Assembly (NCBI GenBank): GCA_011390575.1
Contig: JAABSE010000006.1
Coordinates: 1-64,000 of the forward strand
Reading direction: 5' to 3'
Length of the DNA: 64,000 bases
From: Sphingobacteriia bacterium
Lineage (GTDB): Bacteria > Bacteroidota > Bacteroidia > Bacteroidales > UBA7960
Part shown: in pieces, positions 24,957 through 34,102 of the stretch
How positions within the stretch are numbered: position 1 is the stretch's first letter
Layout: each line of letters starts with the position of its first letter
Notes under the pieces: generated by a model
Seen by the model: the letters and a program-made list of their open reading frames with translations, nothing else
What the model was told of the DNA's origin: nothing
Database searches by the model: none
Translations under genes and position numbers: made by a program

Positions 24957-27386
24957 ATGAGATTTCTGACAACAATGGTGGTGGCAGTGCTTCTTGCCCT
25001 ACCGTCCATTGCGCAGCACTCCCTGCGGGGAACTGTAAAAGATGCGTCGGACCAATCGGCTTTGCCCGGCGCTAATGTAGTAATCGAGGGTACCTTTAAG
25101 GGTACCCATACGAATTCTGATGGTAGCTTTGCGCTGACAGGGCTTAGCCAGGAACAAATTACCCTGAAAATTTCTTATCTGGGTTTTCAGGCCCGAACCC
25201 TGGAAATCAATCTTGCTCATGTGCAGCAGGTAGAAATTTTGCTGGAGCGTTCTTCTTTTCTGTCGCAGGAGGTAGTGGTAAAAGCCACGCGGGCTGACAA
25301 CCGCACTCCCTCAACGCGCACAGATGTGAGCAAACAGGATATTCAAAGTGTAAACCTGGGACAGGATCTCCCTTTCCTTCTCTCCCAAACGCCCAACCTG
25401 ATAACCAGCTCCGATGCCGGTGCCGGGGTAGGGTACACCTGGATGAATATCAGAGGAAGTGATAACAGCCGTATCAATGTTACCATCAACGGGATTCCGG
25501 TTAACGATGCCGAATCGCATGGAGTTTGGTGGGTGAATATGCCTGACCTGGCTACCTCCACTGAGAATATTCAGATTCAGCGTGGGGTAGGCACCAGTAC
25601 TCAGGGTGCGGCCGCTTTCGGGGCCACCATCAGTGTGCAAACCCTGCAGCTCAGAGAAGATTCCTATGCTGAAGTCTTTAGTTCAGGAGGCTCTTTTAAT
25701 ACCCTCAGAAACTCGGTTAGTTTCGGAACGGGCTTGATGGGTAAAGGCTGGGCCTTTGACGGAAGACTTTCCAGGATTAACTCGGATGGTTATATTGACC
25801 GCTCTTCTTCCGACCTGAAATCCTTTTACCTCTCAGGTGGATATTATGGCAAGCGTACCGCATTGAAAGCCATTGCCTTCTCTGGCTCGGAAAAAACATA
25901 CCAGGCCTGGAACGGAGTTCCCGGCTATCTGCTTGAGGAAAATCCTACCTACAACCCCTCGGGTGAGTATAGTGACGAGGAAGGTAATGTGCAGTACTAT
26001 GATAATGAAACCGATAATTACCAGCAAGACCATTATCAGCTGCATCTTACCCATCAGTTTTCTCCCTCATGGGTGGGAAATACTTCTTTGCACTACACTT
26101 ACGGAAGAGGATATTATGAACAATATCGTGAGAATGATAAATTCAGCAACTATGGCTTGCCAGATGTAATGATTGATTCTACCATTTTCAGCCGTACCGA
26201 TCTGATCAGACAAAGGTGGCTCGATAACCATTTCTACGGGCTTACCTACTCGCTGGACTATAAGAGCCTTGACAGGCTTCAGGCAGTGTTGGGAGGTGGC
26301 TTTAACAAATATGAAGGTGATCATTTTGGTGAAATTATCTGGGCACAGTTAGCCAAAGGTTTTGAAAAAGGATACAGGTATTATGAAAATGATGCTGCCA
26401 AAACCGACTTCAATACTTTTGTGAAACTAAACTATGAGCTTTTTGCCGGATTATATGTATTCGGTGATTTGCAATACCGGGAAATTGTTTACGACTTTGA
26501 AGGGCTGGGTATGGTAAATGAAGAGGTGGTATCGCTGGACCAGCGAGCTGTTTTTAATTTCTGGAATCCCAAAACAGGCTTCGTCTATGAAATCTCTCCC
26601 GCACATAATGTGTATGCTTTTTACGGTATCAGCAACCGTGAACCTGTAAGACGCGATTTTACTGAGTCATCACCCGAAAGCCGGCCCCGGCACGAAACCC
26701 TGCGCAACACGGAACTGGGATATAAATTTACTGCCTCTAAACTTTATGCAGCCGTAAATTATTACCTGATGGATTACAGAGATCAACTGATTCTCACCGG
26801 TGAGATCAATGATGTGGGAGGTTTTACAAGAACCAATATTGAAGACAGTTACCGCATGGGTGTGGAGTTGGAAACAGGCTATCGCTACAACCGGTTTTTT
26901 GAAGTGTCCGGAAACCTGAGTCTGAGCCGCAATAAGATTCCTGAATTTACGGAATATTCTGATGTGTATGATGAAGACTGGAACTGGATCGGCACCCATG
27001 TAGCAACCTATGAGGACACAGATATAGCTTTTTCTCCCTCCCTGGTGGGTTCGCTAATGCTGAAGACTTCACCTGTAAAGGATGCTTCCGTTGCCCTTAC
27101 CGGAAAATATGTGTCGGAGCAATACATTGACAATACCATGAACCCCGACCGCATGCTGGATGCGTATTTTGTGAACGATCTGAGGCTGTCCTACATTTTC
27201 CGCAACAGCTATTTTAAGGAACTTGAGTTCAGTTTCGCCATCAACAACCTGTTTGATGTGGACTATGTTACCAACGCATGGATTTATAAAGGAATTCTGG
27301 GCGACAGCAATCTGATAGCACTTGAGGATGGTTACTTTCCGCAGGCAGGAAGGCATTTCCTTGCGGGTTTACGACTAAAGATTTAA
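24957..27386 (+). CDS. TonB-dependent outer-membrane receptor, probably for thiamin
   Basis: An 809-residue receptor. The signal peptide (about residues 1-20) is followed by a CarboxypepD_reg-like domain (22-100, LRGTVKDASDQSALPGANVV), a plug domain (about 115-225, with VGYTWMNIRGSDNSRINVT) and a 22-strand barrel that ends in the aromatic strand RHFLAGLRLKI. The TPP riboswitch in the leader implies control by thiamin diphosphate, so the likely cargo is thiamin or a precursor. The usual inner-membrane partners (pnuT, thiamin kinase) are not next to it. It is a single-gene transcript ending at a strong terminator. Confidence 0.9.
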   Translation: MRFLTTMVVAVLLALPSIAQHSLRGTVKDASDQSALPGANVVIEGTFKGTHTNSDGSFALTGLSQEQITLKISYLGFQARTLEINLAHVQQVEILLERSSFLSQEVVVKATRADNRTPSTRTDVSKQDIQSVNLGQDLPFLLSQTPNLITSSDAGAGVGYTWMNIRGSDNSRINVTINGIPVNDAESHGVWWVNMPDLATSTENIQIQRGVGTSTQGAAAFGATISVQTLQLREDSYAEVFSSGGSFNTLRNSVSFGTGLMGKGWAFDGRLSRINSDGYIDRSSSDLKSFYLSGGYYGKRTALKAIAFSGSEKTYQAWNGVPGYLLEENPTYNPSGEYSDEEGNVQYYDNETDNYQQDHYQLHLTHQFSPSWVGNTSLHYTYGRGYYEQYRENDKFSNYGLPDVMIDSTIFSRTDLIRQRWLDNHFYGLTYSLDYKSLDRLQAVLGGGFNKYEGDHFGEIIWAQLAKGFEKGYRYYENDAAKTDFNTFVKLNYELFAGLYVFGDLQYREIVYDFEGLGMVNEEVVSLDQRAVFNFWNPKTGFVYEISPAHNVYAFYGISNREPVRRDFTESSPESRPRHETLRNTELGYKFTASKLYAAVNYYLMDYRDQLILTGEINDVGGFTRTNIEDSYRMGVELETGYRYNRFFEVSGNLSLSRNKIPEFTEYSDVYDEDWNWIGTHVATYEDTDIAFSPSLVGSLMLKTSPVKDASVALTGKYVSEQYIDNTMNPDRMLDAYFVNDLRLSYIFRNSYFKELEFSFAINNLFDVDYVTNAWIYKGILGDSNLIALEDGYFPQAGRHFLAGLRLKI

Positions 27387-27416
27387 TATTCTCACTGTTA
27401 TATCTTCGGAAAAGCG

Positions 27417-27459
27417 AAAGCCTTTGCAGAACATGTCTTTGCAAAGGCTTTTGTTTTTT
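27417..27459 (+). terminator. Terminator of the thiamin receptor transcript
   Basis: Stem AAAGCCTTTGCA / TGCAAAGGCTTT with an 11-nt loop, followed by TTGTTTTTTAG, 31 bp after the stop codon. Confidence 0.85.
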
Positions 27460-27465
27460 AGCAGG

Positions 27466-28566
27466 TTACTCTGGATTTTCTCCCAAGGTATCATCTGCTG
27501 GTTCAGGGTCTTCCTCCAGGGCTTTGTGTTTGGCATAATGCCGCCATTTATCTATCAGCTGCTGCATGTCATCAGGAAGTTCAGAGTTAAACGACATCTG
27601 CTCTCTGGTGGCAGGATGGATGAAGCTCAGGGTCTTTGCATGAAGAGCATGCCTGGGGCATACCTTGAAGCAATTCTGAACAAACTGTTTGTACTTGGTA
27701 AAGGTTGTTCCTTTCAAAATACGGTCGCCCCCGTAAGTTTCGTCATTGAACAGCGGATGTCCGATATACCGGAAGTGTGCCCTGATTTGATGGGTTCGGC
27801 CCGTTTCGAGTTTACATTCTACCAGGGTCACATATCCAAACCTTTCCAGCACCCTGTAGTGTGTCACGGCATGTTTACCATGCTCACCATCGGGAAAAAC
27901 CTCCATTACCTGCCTGTTTTTCAGGCTGCGTCCGATATGGCCTGTGATGGTTCCTTCATCCTCCTTCAGGTCGCCCCAAACCATGGCATGGTACAAACGG
28001 TCAATTTTGCGGTCAAAAAAAGTCTTGGCCAGCCGGGTTTGAGCAAGCTCATTCTTGGCAATAAGCAGTATTCCGGAAGTATTTTTGTCAATGCGATGCA
28101 CCAGGCCGGGTTTTACCGGCTCATTGTTTTGCATGGGTAAATCCCTGAAGTGGTAAATCAATGCATTTACAAGGGTTCCGGTATAGTTTCCATGTCCCGG
28201 ATGTACCACCATGCCTGCTTCTTTGTTGACAATCAGAATATCCTCATCTTCATAATGGATGTTGATAGGAATATTTTCGGGGATAAGCTCTATTTCGCGG
28301 GGCGGAAAGGCCAGCACAATGCTTACCACATCCAGGGGTTTTACCTTGTAATTGGACTTGACAGGTGTGTCGTTTACCAGGATGTTTCCGGCTTTTGCTG
28401 CATTTTGAATTTTGTTGCGGCTGGTATTCTCAAGCCTGGCCATAAGGAATTTGTCAATGCGCAGCATCCCTTGTCCCTTATCGGAAACAAACCGATGATG
28501 TTCATACATCTCCTGCTCATCATTTTCATTTTTCTCCTCCTCGGGATGTTCCTGGTAATCTGTCAT
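27466..28566 (-). CDS. rluD: Ribosomal large subunit pseudouridine synthase, RluD family
   Basis: A 366-residue enzyme that isomerises uridines in 23S rRNA. An S4 RNA-binding domain (about residues 35-95, LRIDKFLMARLENTSRNKIQ) precedes the catalytic domain. That domain contains GLVHRIDKNTSGILLIAK with the catalytic Asp, and the C-terminal LECKLETGRTHQIRAHF-type motif (here LVECKLETGRTHQIRAHF). An acidic N-terminal extension of about 30 residues and an acidic C-terminal tail are seen. It follows the T9SS gene by 14 bp on the same strand, in a ddl / PASTA / rluD neighbourhood common in Bacteroidota. Confidence 0.95.
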   Translation of the reverse strand: MTDYQEHPEEEKNENDEQEMYEHHRFVSDKGQGMLRIDKFLMARLENTSRNKIQNAAKAGNILVNDTPVKSNYKVKPLDVVSIVLAFPPREIELIPENIPINIHYEDEDILIVNKEAGMVVHPGHGNYTGTLVNALIYHFRDLPMQNNEPVKPGLVHRIDKNTSGILLIAKNELAQTRLAKTFFDRKIDRLYHAMVWGDLKEDEGTITGHIGRSLKNRQVMEVFPDGEHGKHAVTHYRVLERFGYVTLVECKLETGRTHQIRAHFRYIGHPLFNDETYGGDRILKGTTFTKYKQFVQNCFKVCPRHALHAKTLSFIHPATREQMSFNSELPDDMQQLIDKWRHYAKHKALEEDPEPADDTLGENPE

Positions 28567-28580
28567 AGGGGTAAATTTTA

Positions 28581-30554
28581 TTATCGGGCAATGATAAAGC
28601 GTGAGGGTTCTGCGGCTACTGCTCCACGGGTGGTAACCTGAAGGAAATACATGCCGTTGACCAGTGAAGATACATCCAGCCTGTTTTGATTGTGATAGGT
28701 GCTCACTAACCTGCCGGAGGCATCAAATATCCGTACTTCGTAATCACCGGTAAGGTTCTGGGGCAATTCAATGTTCAAGCTGTTGTGGCGCACCGGATTG
28801 GGGTAAACCTTCATTTCTCCTGGTATGGGTTCAGTGGGCGTGTGTGTAATGGTCTGAGGTCCGAATACGGGTCGTATCATCAGCGCTCCTTCGTATATGG
28901 AGGGAAGCCACTCGCCATGCGAGTTAAAAAATATATGGCCGGTGGCAGTGCTGCTAAGGTCATACCCGATATTGAGAAACTCATTGGTCGTTTGCTCCCA
29001 CCCCACATAAATGGTGTCAGAAACAGCCAGAGGCGGGTCGAGGGGAAAGCTGACAAACTGATTGAGACTTTCACCGAATTCCACGCTAACAGGTTCTGAT
29101 TCATAAAGAACGGTTTCCGGTTCCAGGTTTTTCCATACTTTTAATATGAACGGATGTACGCTCTGATTGTAAAGGGTAGGGTTGAAATAAAACTGCACTG
29201 CTTCCAGGGTGTCTGTATGGCTGAGGATAAATCTTACAGCTCCCTTTGCATTGAACCCTGCAATTCCGTATCCGTTTTCAGGGCTACCATCATCAAATGC
29301 AAAGTAATTGTCGAACACCTGCCGGAAGACAATGGTGTCGTTTCTTGTCCATGAGTCCCCGTTATCTCCTTGTCGTATTACATGGTTTATCTTAAACAAG
29401 CGCGACGGAGCGGGCTGCAGTGCTCCCGATCCCAGGGGATTGGGCACCAGGATTGGATTGGCATGCTCTTCAAAACTCTGGTATCCTCCAATATGGAAGG
29501 GGGCAATATTCCGGGTTCCTCCGTTGTAATTTCTCACCACCGAGCCTTGTTCGTCCGTAATGTAATAGCGGTAAGAATAGTTGAGGGTCATATTGTCGAG
29601 GTTGGCAATGTCCACATTAAACCTGGCTCTTTGCCGGCTTTCGGGGTCAATGATATAGTGCGACCAGGGCATGGACTGTAAATCCTGCAAAATGGATTGC
29701 GCCGGTGCCGCAAAAGCGATATCATAATAAAAAGAATCCGCAACCGAGCGGCCATAATCAAGGGTAATATAATCCACGTTCCAGTTGCTTATGTTACCGG
29801 CAAAATTATCCGGTGTTTTGCTCAGCGGGAAACTGGCGTAATTGCGAAACCTGAACTGAAAATCATCTCTCAGGTAGATTTCCTCATCAATAAACAAGGC
29901 TACCTGCTTAAAAAAAGTGCTGTCGTTGTTCTCCACGAAACTTTCCAGGCTTTCTCCTTCGGCACGCCAGATGCTTTCCCACAAATCATCTACCCAAATC
30001 TCTTCGTCAGGGTTTTCGGGGTCTTCAGTGTAATAGCCGGGAGTATGCAAAAATTCCACTACCAGCGAATCCCGCTGCCTGGGGGCACTTCCACGGCCCT
30101 GGGGCTGGTAGAAAAAAGTAAGCATAATGCTGTCGGAAGGTTGCAAAGCGGCCGGCTCACTACCAAATACAGAATCTAAACGGATGGGGCGTGAAGTAAG
30201 AAAATCAGCAGAAAACTGATAGTTGTCTTCCTCGGCCTCCGAATATATCTCCCCTTGTGCATTGAGGGCATCAAAAGTTGCTGTTCCAAAAGATTTGGGA
30301 TTTACAGCAAAGCCGGTATTGACAAAAACGTAATTGTCTTCCCATAGCATTGGGTCGGGATAGGGGCCGGCATAGGAAAAGTCTTCCCTTAGAGGGAGGG
30401 TAAGTGCCGTGCCCGGTTCTGTTTTGGTGAAAACACTGTCGCGGAATTGCATTTTTGCAGGATTCCCGGCCAGGGGTCTCAGAATCTCCTGGCCCTGGCT
30501 ACTTGCCAGGCCCGCTAATACTATACACAGTAATAATAAAAATTTCTTTGTCAT
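28581..30554 (-). CDS. Secreted protein with T9SS type A sorting domain
   Basis: A 657-residue secreted protein; the ATG at 30554 is preferred over the track's upstream TTG. The signal peptide is KKFLLLLCIVLAGLASSQGQ. The large middle is beta-rich and aromatic, with no enzyme motif I recognise. The last about 80 residues are a type A sorting domain: MKVYPNPVRHNSLNIELPQN, then VRIFDASGRLVSTY, then LVNGMYFLQV and the tail SRFIIAR. It lies between the PASTA gene (89 bp upstream) and rluD (14 bp downstream). This placement suggests a conserved surface protein, but its role is unknown. Confidence 0.82.
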   Translation of the reverse strand: MTKKFLLLLCIVLAGLASSQGQEILRPLAGNPAKMQFRDSVFTKTEPGTALTLPLREDFSYAGPYPDPMLWEDNYVFVNTGFAVNPKSFGTATFDALNAQGEIYSEAEEDNYQFSADFLTSRPIRLDSVFGSEPAALQPSDSIMLTFFYQPQGRGSAPRQRDSLVVEFLHTPGYYTEDPENPDEEIWVDDLWESIWRAEGESLESFVENNDSTFFKQVALFIDEEIYLRDDFQFRFRNYASFPLSKTPDNFAGNISNWNVDYITLDYGRSVADSFYYDIAFAAPAQSILQDLQSMPWSHYIIDPESRQRARFNVDIANLDNMTLNYSYRYYITDEQGSVVRNYNGGTRNIAPFHIGGYQSFEEHANPILVPNPLGSGALQPAPSRLFKINHVIRQGDNGDSWTRNDTIVFRQVFDNYFAFDDGSPENGYGIAGFNAKGAVRFILSHTDTLEAVQFYFNPTLYNQSVHPFILKVWKNLEPETVLYESEPVSVEFGESLNQFVSFPLDPPLAVSDTIYVGWEQTTNEFLNIGYDLSSTATGHIFFNSHGEWLPSIYEGALMIRPVFGPQTITHTPTEPIPGEMKVYPNPVRHNSLNIELPQNLTGDYEVRIFDASGRLVSTYHNQNRLDVSSLVNGMYFLQVTTRGAVAAEPSRFIIAR

Positions 30555-30643
30555 GTGCAATCAATGGTGGGTAAAACGTTTGGCTTTCTATAGAAAAACC
30601 GTTTTAACCCTGTATTATTGTTTGAAATTACCTGTGCTGCAAA

Positions 30644-31648
30644 CTATTCTTCGCTGTTGTACCATATTTTAATTTCTGTACCTCTCAGGATGGTTGGTTC
30701 CTCTTCCGGGTCAGGCTCTTGTCTGTACACTCTGGCATTTTGTGTGGTGGTTCCTTCTTCATATACCTCCTCTCCCAACATCAGCAGCGACTCTTCCAGC
30801 ACATCCATTACTTCCCAGGGTGTTTTACCCATAAGATTAGGAGTAGGCACACTGAGCAATTCCCGGGTATATTCATCAAAGTCAAATTCCTCTGCCGAGC
30901 GGTAGTATAAATCTACAGTGCTTCCCATAGATACTTGTTGCGGACGGTTAAGAACATTGGGCGACTGTCTGTAAACTCTGACACTATCGGTCAGTTCGTC
31001 CATAAAAACTTCCTGGCCCACATTCAATGAAGATGCATTGATGAGCCTGATGGCTTCTTCCCTGCTTTTGCCGATTACCAGGGGCACGTTGACATAGCTG
31101 CTTCCTTCACCGGTTCCCAGCACAAGATCAATGGTTGTTCCTTTCTCAACAGGTGTGCCTGGCTGTATGGTGCCCTGATTGTATTTTTGTTGCAAAACGG
31201 CATTTCTGGCAATGTTGGGTACGTAATCAAGGGTTCCTACATTCAGACCGTACGTTTCCAGCAGCGATTGCGCCTGTCTGAAGGAAAGGTCTGTTAGATC
31301 GGGCATGGCTACCATTTCCGGTAATATGGCCACCGTGGTTAGATATATAGTTCTGTTTCTCTTCACTTCAGATCCTGCTTCAGGGTTTTGTGCCGCAACA
31401 GAGCCCCTGTCTCTTGTTGTATCAAAAATGGAGTCGTTAATCACCGGCCTGAGGTTCATTCTTTTCAGGACCTGCTCTGCCTGTTTTTGTTCCATCCCAT
31501 CCAGGTCAGGTACTTCAATGGTACGGCCATGGCGTGTATATATATCAAGGGCTTTTATCGAAAACCACAATAAAGCGATACTGGCAGCAAGTGCCAGTAG
31601 AAAGTGGTTGCGGAAGGTTTTGCTTTTTAAAAAAGATATAATCTTCAT
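30644..31648 (-). CDS. PASTA-domain membrane protein
   Basis: A 334-residue protein with one N-terminal transmembrane helix (about residues 14-33) and an extracytoplasmic part of consecutive PASTA repeats. Repeat 1 starts VPDLDGMEQKQAEQVLKRMN. Repeat 2 is MPDLTDLSFRQAQSLLETYG. Repeat 3 is VPLVIGKSREEAIRLINASS. A divergent fourth starts TPNLMGKTPWEVMDVLEESL. PASTA repeats bind peptidoglycan or beta-lactams in Ser/Thr kinases and penicillin-binding proteins; here there is no kinase domain. It is divergent from ddl, the D-Ala-D-Ala ligase, which supports a cell-wall role. Confidence 0.88.
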   Translation of the reverse strand: MKIISFLKSKTFRNHFLLALAASIALLWFSIKALDIYTRHGRTIEVPDLDGMEQKQAEQVLKRMNLRPVINDSIFDTTRDRGSVAAQNPEAGSEVKRNRTIYLTTVAILPEMVAMPDLTDLSFRQAQSLLETYGLNVGTLDYVPNIARNAVLQQKYNQGTIQPGTPVEKGTTIDLVLGTGEGSSYVNVPLVIGKSREEAIRLINASSLNVGQEVFMDELTDSVRVYRQSPNVLNRPQQVSMGSTVDLYYRSAEEFDFDEYTRELLSVPTPNLMGKTPWEVMDVLEESLLMLGEEVYEEGTTTQNARVYRQEPDPEEEPTILRGTEIKIWYNSEE

Positions 31649-32005
31649 TGGCTTGAAATATAGTTAGTAGCTGCATCTAAAGAGTTTGCAGGGCAATTTA
31701 ATGGAATGTTCCGGATAATTGCTGCCAAACTGGCTTTAGACCCACTGCATTTTTACCGCCCAAAATTAATAATTAATTGGCGATATTGGAGGTGCTTGAA
31801 CTAATTTAGTTGTTGTGTCTGATAAGTAACGGTGAAAAGGAGGTTGTGGTATACGGTTTAGGCTATCTAACCTTTTAAGTGAATAATTGTTTTTTGCATT
31901 CTCTGCAATGATTTTTTTATTTCCTGCTTATTTTCTTTGTCAAGAATCATAACTTTGCTTCTCATCAACCCATCAAGGAATCATCTATTAAACCTAAAAA
32001 TATCC
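31649..32005. promoter_or_regulatory. Divergent promoter region of the PASTA gene and ddl
   Basis: No coding frame. TAACTTTG at 31950-31957 fits the TAnnTTTG -7 element for ddl, about 49 bp before its start. No clear -33 partner, and no operator seen. Confidence 0.4.
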
Positions 32006-32992
32006 ATGAAGAAAAACATAGCCCTTGTTGCCGGTGGCGATTCCGGAGAATATGTTATATCTGTAAATAGTGCCGCCATCATACGTAAAAATATTGATGC
32101 CGGGAAATTCAATGTATTTACCATACTTATTTCCGGCAAGAGGTGGGTATTTCTTCAGGATGACGGTACTGAAAGGCCTGTAGATAAAAATGATTTTTCT
32201 GTAATGCACAGCGGGGAGAAGATCAGCTTCGACTGTGCATTGATTACCATACATGGCACACCGGGTGAAGATGGAAAATTGCAGGGATATTTTGATCTGA
32301 TGGGGATTCCCTATACCACATCCGGGCAGCTGGCTTGTTCTCTTACCTTCAACAAGTATTTTTGCAATGCCCTGGCTGCTCACTGGGGGATGCATGTAGC
32401 CCGTTCGGCCAAATTCAGGAAAGGGGAGGAGCTATCCCTGGATCGTATTCTCAGCAAGGTTCATCTGCCGGTTTTTGTAAAACCCAACAAGGGCGGATCA
32501 AGTTTGGGCACCACCTTTGTAAAACGAAATGAGGATTTGCTGGCTGCCATGGAAGCCTGCCTGGAGCATGATGATGAGGCCCTGGTGGAAGAGTATATTG
32601 AAGGAGTAGAACTTACCTGTGGTGTTTACCGTCGCCAGGGTAAAGTGCTGGTACTGCCTGTAACGGAAATAGTGAGCAATACCGAAGCCAGATTCTTTGA
32701 TTACGAAGCGAAATATACGCAGGGAGCAGCAGATGAAATCACTCCCGCGCGCATATCGCCTGAGTTTACCCTGCAGGTGCAGGATACAACCCGCTTTTTG
32801 TATGAGAAATTTGAGCTGCGGGGGATTTGCAGGCTGGACTATATTTTCAGTAAGGACAAACTCTTTTTCCTGGAAGCCAATATTACCCCTGGAATGTCAG
32901 AAAGGAGCATAGTACCGCAGCAGGCAGAATATGTGGGCATCTCATTGAAAGAATTATTTTCGGATGTGCTGGAGCAGGCTATGAATGGGTGA
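32006..32992 (+). CDS. ddl: D-alanine--D-alanine ligase
   Basis: A 328-residue ATP-grasp ligase that makes the D-Ala-D-Ala end of the peptidoglycan stem. The start at 32006 (MKKNIALVAGGDSGEYVISV) is chosen because the 23 extra residues of the track lack homology. Motifs: HGTPGEDGKLQGYFDLMGIP, VFVKPNKGGSSLGTTFVKRN (ATP-grasp), FEYE-like DYEAKYTQGAADEI, and FFLEANITPGMSERSIVPQQ with the metal ligands. The early loop reads GGDSGE where most Ddl have GG.S.E(H), a minor variant. It is convergent with rdgB (9 bp gap). Confidence 0.94.
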   Translation: MKKNIALVAGGDSGEYVISVNSAAIIRKNIDAGKFNVFTILISGKRWVFLQDDGTERPVDKNDFSVMHSGEKISFDCALITIHGTPGEDGKLQGYFDLMGIPYTTSGQLACSLTFNKYFCNALAAHWGMHVARSAKFRKGEELSLDRILSKVHLPVFVKPNKGGSSLGTTFVKRNEDLLAAMEACLEHDDEALVEEYIEGVELTCGVYRRQGKVLVLPVTEIVSNTEARFFDYEAKYTQGAADEITPARISPEFTLQVQDTTRFLYEKFELRGICRLDYIFSKDKLFFLEANITPGMSERSIVPQQAEYVGISLKELFSDVLEQAMNG

Positions 32993-33001
32993 ACCTATTG
33001 G

Positions 33002-33586
33002 TTAAAAATAGTTTAAAGACATCAGGTACTCTGACAGCAGGTTAAAGGCTTTGTATCTGTGGCTGATACGGTTTTTTTCATGCAGAGGCATTTCGGCAAA
33101 GGTTTGATCATAGCCTTTGGGAACAAATATGGGGTCGTATCCAAATCCTTCCACACCCCTTTTTTCTTTGATGATTTCTCCCTCGGCAACACCTTCAAAA
33201 AGGAGCTCTTCGTCTTCGAGCAGCAGGGCAATTACTGTTTTGAAACGTGCCTTGCGGTTTTCAACCCCTTCCAATTCCTTCAATACTTTTTCCATATTGG
33301 CAACACTGTCTTTTGCTTCTCCGGCATAGCGGGCCGATAATACCCCGGGTCTGCCGTCGAGGGCATCAATTTCAAGTCCTGTATCATCCGAAAAGCAGAA
33401 ACAGCAATAGTGTTCCCGCACGAATCTTGCTTTTTGCAATGCGTTTCCCTGCAATGTATCTTGTGTCTCCGGAATGTCTTCTTTGCAGTTGATATCTTTA
33501 AGCCCAAGGATTTTCATGTTTTCAGGAAGCATGGACTGTACTTCAGCAAGCTTATGGGGGTTGTGGGTGGCAAATACCAGTTTCAT
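33002..33586 (-). CDS. rdgB: XTP/dITP diphosphatase (HAM1/RdgB)
   Basis: A 194-residue nucleotide-pool cleaner that hydrolyses dITP, XTP and related damaged nucleotides. The start at 33586 ([20 protein letters not shown]) is preferred; the track begins at an upstream TTG. Motifs: the substrate-binding [25 protein letters not shown] with catalytic Asp, [34 protein letters not shown] and ISHRYKAFN. Length is normal. It is convergent with ddl and downstream of the biotin carrier terminator. Confidence 0.95.
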   Translation of the reverse strand: MKLVFATHNPHKLAEVQSMLPENMKILGLKDINCKEDIPETQDTLQGNALQKARFVREHYCCFCFSDDTGLEIDALDGRPGVLSARYAGEAKDSVANMEKVLKELEGVENRKARFKTVIALLLEDEELLFEGVAEGEIIKEKRGVEGFGYDPIFVPKGYDQTFAEMPLHEKNRISHRYKAFNLLSEYLMSLNYF

Positions 33587-33611
33587 AATCAATCTAGTTT
33601 AATGCAATGAA

Positions 33612-33654
33612 TAAAAAAACAGCCGGAGCAAATTTTCAGTGGATGCTCCGGCTG
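33612..33654 (-). terminator. Terminator of the carboxyltransferase / biotin carrier unit
   Basis: On the minus strand: stem CAGCCGGAGCA / TGCTCCGGCTG (11 bp) with a 13-nt loop, followed by TTTTTTTATT. It lies 47 bp after the biotin carrier stop codon. Confidence 0.85.
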
Positions 33655-33700
33655 ACTACTAATCTGAATTTACACGCCTGGTTGTATGTTTCTTATAGCC

Positions 33701-34054
33701 TCAGGCTATTACTTCGGGCTTTACTTCCAGTAAAATATGATTTTTGGCAACTTTATCGCCAACCTTTACATTGATAGCGGTTACCGTTCCATCAAAAGGA
33801 GCAAGAATATGGTTTTTCATTTTCATGGCTTCCAAAATCAGCAAAATGTCTCCTTCCTTCACCTGATCACCCTCCTTAACATTAACCTCCGGAATGTTTC
33901 CGGGCATAAAGGATTTCAGGTGCGATGGGTTAATGGGTTCATAAGGTTTGCGATTGCGATACATTTTATTGAGCTGGGTTTTGTAGCTCGCATCATCTAC
34001 CACAAACTCTGTAAAAACCACTTCGTTCTCTGCAGTGTTATTATCTTTTTCCAT
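33701..34054 (-). CDS. Biotin carboxyl carrier protein of an acyl-CoA carboxylase/decarboxylase
   Basis: A 117-residue protein. The charged N-terminus (about 50 residues) precedes a biotinyl domain (about 48-113) with the modified lysine in LILEAMKMKNHILAPFDG. Biotin ligase would attach biotin there, and the arm shuttles CO2 to the carboxyltransferase. It follows the carboxyltransferase gene by 48 bp. It could serve a propionyl-CoA carboxylase or a methylmalonyl-CoA decarboxylase; the biotin carboxylase or membrane decarboxylase subunits are not in the window, so the direction of the reaction is open. Confidence 0.87.
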   Translation of the reverse strand: MEKDNNTAENEVVFTEFVVDDASYKTQLNKMYRNRKPYEPINPSHLKSFMPGNIPEVNVKEGDQVKEGDILLILEAMKMKNHILAPFDGTVTAINVKVGDKVAKNHILLEVKPEVIA

Positions 34055-34102
34055 TATTCATCAATTAAAAATACATCAATTGCCTTGGATTGAACCCATG
34101 CA

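Noticed and set aside
27424-28641. Plus-strand ORFs of 238 and 163 residues
   Set aside because: They are antisense to rluD, have no family motif, and the minus-strand frame has an intact catalytic motif.
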